Below are positions 14,731 through 17,203 of a stretch of 17,203 bases of DNA, one piece after another. The DNA lies in assembly GCA_005777205.1 (NCBI GenBank), contig SXNB01000023.1:1-17203 (forward strand), in the 5' to 3' direction. A program made the position numbers and the translations under genes. The notes under the pieces were generated by a model. It ran no database searches, was not told the DNA's origin, and was given only the letters and a program-made list of their open reading frames with translations. Numbering within the stretch: position 1 is the stretch's first letter; each line of letters opens with the position of its first letter. Source of the stretch: Burkholderiales bacterium. Lineage in GTDB: Bacteria > Pseudomonadota > Gammaproteobacteria > Burkholderiales > SG8-39.

Positions 14731-15267
14731 GTGAAGCGCAAGCGCAACAACGTCATCCTCGTCGGCATGATGGGCGCCGGCAAGACCACCGTCGGCCGCA
14801 TCCTGGCGCGCCGGCTGAAGCGCGCATTCCACGATTCCGACCACGAGATCGAGGCGCGCTGCGGCGTGAGCGTGCCGGTGATCTTCGAAATCGAGGGCGA
14901 GCCCGGGTTCCGCGCCCGCGAGGCTCAGCTGCTGGAGGCGTTGTGCATGCTGGAGGGAATCGTGCTCGCGACGGGCGGCGGCGCCGTGCTCGACGCCGGG
15001 AACCGGCACCGCTTCGCGGAGTCCGGAACCGTGGTCTACCTGCACGGCAGTCCCGCCGACTTGTGGCGGCGCGTGTGCCACGACCGCAACCGCCCGTTGC
15101 TGGCGACCGCCGATCCCCGGGCAAGGCTGGAGGAGCTGTACGTCGTTCGTGACCCGCTCTACCGCGAGACCGCGGACGTTGTGCTCGATACCGGGCGGCA
15201 GAGCGTGCAGGCGCTGGCGCGCGACCTGCTGGCGCGGCTGGAGGAATCGTGCCGGCTCTCCGCGTAG
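14731..15267 (+). CDS. aroK: Shikimate kinase
   Basis: The 178-residue NMP-kinase-fold enzyme phosphorylates shikimate with ATP, the fifth step of the chorismate pathway. Visible are the P-loop GMMGAGKTT (12-20), the shikimate-binding DSD (35-37), R61 in the GFRARE segment, the TGGGAV loop (81-86), the lid sequence with RNRPLL (about 119-124), and VRDPLY. Length is normal. The start is GTG at 14731 with no Shine-Dalgarno sequence; an ATG at 14723 is out of frame and gives only a three-codon reading (ATGACGCCGTGA) that overlaps the GTG. The 3' end overlaps aroB by 19 bases, indicating one transcript. Confidence 0.95.
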   Translation: MKRKRNNVILVGMMGAGKTTVGRILARRLKRAFHDSDHEIEARCGVSVPVIFEIEGEPGFRAREAQLLEALCMLEGIVLATGGGAVLDAGNRHRFAESGTVVYLHGSPADLWRRVCHDRNRPLLATADPRARLEELYVVRDPLYRETADVVLDTGRQSVQALARDLLARLEESCRLSA

Positions 15268-16334
15268 AACTCGGCGCGCGCGCCTACCCGATCCACATCG
15301 GGGCCGGGCTGCTCGACGATGCCACGCTGTATGCGCCGCACATCGGCGGCGGGGCCGTCGCCGTGGTCACCAACGCGGTAGTGGCACCGCTGTACCTGGA
15401 GCGGCTGGAGCGCGCGCTGCGCGCCGGGGGGGCGCGCTCCTTGACCAAGGTCATGATCGCCGACGGCGAGCAGGCCAAGGACTGGCGGTCGCTGGAGCAG
15501 GTGTTCGACACCCTGCTCGAGGCGCGCTGCGGCCGCGACACGCTGATGGTCGCGCTCGGTGGTGGCGTGGTTGGTGACCTGGCGGGCTTCGCCGCGGCGG
15601 TCTATCAGCGCGGCGTGCCGTTCCTGCAGGTGCCGACAACGTTGCTCGCGCAGGTCGACTCATCGGTCGGCGGCAAGACGGCGATCAACCATGCGCGTGG
15701 CAAGAATATGGTCGGCACCTTCCACCAACCGCTGGCGGTCGTCGCCGACGTGGCGACGCTGGACACGCTGCCCGAGCGCGAACTGCGCGCTGGCATCGCG
15801 GAGGTGATCAAGCACGGTTTCATCCTTGATGCCGCGTTCGTCGCCTGGCTTGAGGCGAACATCGAGAGGCTGCTCGCGCGCGACCGTGACGCGCTCGCGC
15901 ACGCGGTGCGGCGATCCTGCGAGCTCAAGGCACAGGTGGTCGCAGCCGACGAGCGCGAGACCGGCCTGCGCGCGTTGCTCAATTTCGGCCACACCTTCGG
16001 CCACGCCATCGAGGCCGGGCTGGGCTACGGCGAGTGGTTACACGGCGAGGCGGTCGCCGCCGGCATGGTGATGGCCGCGGAACTGTCCGTGCGCACCGGA
16101 AGCCTGGCCGCGGCGGACGCCGCGCGCGTCCGTGCGCTGCTCGAGCGCGCGGGCCTGCCGGTGCGGGGACCGGTGCTCGGTGCCGAGCGCTACCTCGAAC
16201 TCATGCAGGTGGACAAGAAGGCCGCGCGCGGCCGCGTTCGCTTCGTCCTGCTCGAGGCCATCGGCCGTGCCAGCCTCCGCGACGGCGTTGATGAAAGCCT
16301 GGTTCGCGAGGCCCTGGCTGCCGCGACGCAGTAG
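15249..16334 (+). CDS. aroB: 3-dehydroquinate synthase
   Basis: The 361-residue cytoplasmic enzyme converts DAHP to 3-dehydroquinate, the second step of the shikimate pathway, with NAD and a divalent metal. The NAD-binding region GGGVVGDLAGF (104-114) is followed by PTTLLAQVDSSVGGKTAIN (129-147). The metal ligands are E185 (AEVIKHG), H248 (FGHTFGHAIE) and H265 (LHGEAV). All catalytic elements look intact and the length is typical. The start is GTG at 15249 with GGAGG only four bases upstream, inside the end of aroK; this points to translational coupling. The dgt gene that I recall downstream of aroB in many betaproteobacteria is not here. Confidence 0.96.
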   Translation: MPALRVELGARAYPIHIGAGLLDDATLYAPHIGGGAVAVVTNAVVAPLYLERLERALRAGGARSLTKVMIADGEQAKDWRSLEQVFDTLLEARCGRDTLMVALGGGVVGDLAGFAAAVYQRGVPFLQVPTTLLAQVDSSVGGKTAINHARGKNMVGTFHQPLAVVADVATLDTLPERELRAGIAEVIKHGFILDAAFVAWLEANIERLLARDRDALAHAVRRSCELKAQVVAADERETGLRALLNFGHTFGHAIEAGLGYGEWLHGEAVAAGMVMAAELSVRTGSLAAADAARVRALLERAGLPVRGPVLGAERYLELMQVDKKAARGRVRFVLLEAIGRASLRDGVDESLVREALAAATQ

Positions 16335-16363
16335 TCCTTCCAGCTCGCCGCAAATCCGCCAAC

Positions 16364-16381
16364 CCCTTGAAACGACAAGGG
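16364..16381. repeat. Inverted repeat overlapping the gltB -35 box
   Basis: CCCTTG-AAACGA-CAAGGG is a perfect 6-bp inverted repeat with a six-base centre. It covers the -35 element TTGAAA (16367-16372), so it is placed like a repressor operator. It could instead be the stem of an aroB terminator, but no T-run follows it directly. Confidence 0.45.
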
Positions 16382-16395
16382 TGTGCAGGTATATT
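16367..16395 (+). promoter_or_regulatory. Probable sigma-70 promoter for gltB
   Basis: TTGAAA (16367-16372) and TATATT (16390-16395) are separated by exactly 17 bases, each matching consensus at five of six positions. The predicted start of transcription is near 16402, giving a leader of about 77 bases before the gltB TTG. It is the best promoter in the window. Confidence 0.65.
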
Positions 16396-16478
16396 CCGCA
16401 GGTCGCCTTGCGTTTTTGTGCAGAGCGGCGAAATTGGTGCAGGAAATCATAAATCGTCTCTAAATCAGGGTCTTAGAC

Positions 16479-17203
16479 TTGAGCCATCCGTCCTTGCCGA
16501 GTCCCCAGGGGTTGTACGACCCGCGCAATGAGCATGACGCCTGCGGCGTCGGCTTCGTCGCGCACATCAAGGGCCACAAGACGCATTCCATCGTCGAACA
16601 GGGCCTCACGGTGCTGCGCAACCTCACGCATCGCGGCGCAGTGGGCTGGGACCCGAAGCTCTCGGATGGCGCCGGCATCCTGATCCAGCTCCCGGACCGC
16701 TTCCTCCGCGAGGAGATGGCCAAGCAGGGCGTGGCGCTGCCGCCCGCTGGGCAGTACGGCGTCGGCATGGTGTTCCTGCCGCGCGAGCCGGCGAGCCGCC
16801 TCGCCTGCGAGTACGAGATCGAGCGCGCCATCAAGGACGAAGGCCAGGTCCTGATCGGCTGGCGCGACGTGCCGGTGGACAACAGCGATCTCGCCGAGCC
16901 GGCGAAGAACCTCGAGCCGGTTATCCGGCAGGTGTTCGTCGGCCGCGGCAAGGGTGTCACGGTCACCGATGCGCTGGAGCGAAAGCTCTACATCATCAGG
17001 AAGAGCGCCGGGCACGCCATCCAGGCGCTGCAGCTCGCGCACGGCAAGGAGTTCTACGTGCCGTCGATGTCGGCGCGCACGCTCGCCTACAAGGGCATGC
17101 TGCTCGCGCACCAGGTGGGCGAGTACTACCTGGACCTCAAGGACGCGCGCGTCGAGTCCGCGCTCGCCCTGATCCACCAGCGTTTCTCGACCAATACCTT
17201 CCC
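16479..17203 (+). CDS. gltB: Glutamate synthase (NADPH) large subunit, 5' part, cut by window edge
   Basis: It transfers the glutamine amide to 2-oxoglutarate, making two glutamates, in the cytoplasmic GS-GOGAT nitrogen assimilation route. About 241 residues of a roughly 1500-residue protein are visible, all in the N-terminal class II glutaminase domain. The nucleophile Cys22 lies in EHDACGVGFVAHIKG, so a propeptide of about 21 residues would be removed. Further markers are NLTHRGAVGWD, SDGAGILIQLP and IHQRFSTNTFP at the window end. The start is a TTG at 16479 with AGGG eight bases upstream; a stop at 16461-16463 bounds the frame, and no ATG or GTG lies between that stop and the conserved sequence. 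The leader carries the promoter described at 16367. Confidence 0.94.
   Translation, partial: MSHPSLPSPQGLYDPRNEHDACGVGFVAHIKGHKTHSIVEQGLTVLRNLTHRGAVGWDPKLSDGAGILIQLPDRFLREEMAKQGVALPPAGQYGVGMVFLPREPASRLACEYEIERAIKDEGQVLIGWRDVPVDNSDLAEPAKNLEPVIRQVFVGRGKGVTVTDALERKLYIIRKSAGHAIQALQLAHGKEFYVPSMSARTLAYKGMLLAHQVGEYYLDLKDARVESALALIHQRFSTNTF

Noticed and set aside
16397..16417. Attenuator hairpin in the gltB leader
   Set aside because: The stem has a bulge and its left arm lies upstream of the predicted transcription start, so it cannot form in the gltB leader; at most it is a weak aroB terminator.
1..17203. CRISPR arrays, tRNA/rRNA genes, insertion sequences, phage or defence genes
   Set aside because: No regularly spaced repeats, tRNA-like sequences, transposase motifs or terminal inverted repeats were seen by eye on either strand.

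Overview
The window is a G+C-rich chromosomal segment that reads as betaproteobacterial. I base this on gene content and order recalled from that group: hemB-engB-cytochrome c4 on one side, and lysA-lptM, cyaY, mrcA, pil genes, aroK-aroB, gltB on the other. Two features fit a Gram-negative host: a lipoprotein of the LptM type beside a frataxin homologue, and a tripartite-type RND exporter. I cannot name genus or species.

Left block (1-2243): hemB (cut by the window edge) and engB are read leftward. A secreted diheme cytochrome c4 is read rightward and ends at a strong hairpin.

Middle block (about 2280-9510) looks like accessory or exchanged DNA between two conserved blocks. It starts with a decayed fragment of an anti-sigma-factor-like gene (frameshift plus in-frame TAG). 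Next come a divergent pair, a NYN-domain putative RNase with a C-terminal LOTUS-like region and an orphan ThDP enzyme of the acetolactate synthase-like family. Last is an RND efflux pair (membrane fusion protein then inner-membrane pump) without an outer-membrane channel gene. The cytochrome c biogenesis genes (resB/ccsB) that I would expect after cytochrome c4 in many relatives are not here.

Right block (9517-17203): lptM-lysA (leftward), cyaY (rightward), mrcA (leftward), then a pilQ pseudogene, aroK-aroB (rightward) and the start of gltB. The normal pilMNOP genes and the first part of pilQ are gone. What remains of pilQ lacks part of the barrel region, changes frame and has a damaged secretin signature. 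The deletion ends within about 15 bp of the mrcA start codon, so it also replaced the mrcA upstream region. aroK and aroB overlap and supply two shikimate-pathway steps. gltB has a near-consensus promoter with an inverted repeat over its -35 box.

I do not see a new defence, mobile or CRISPR-type system. The most notable story is gene decay: type IV pilus biogenesis has been lost from this locus, an anti-sigma gene is eroding, and six successive intact genes (lysA, lptM, cyaY, aroK, aroB, gltB, leaving out mrcA) use GTG or TTG starts. No tRNA, rRNA, insertion sequence or CRISPR array was recognised.
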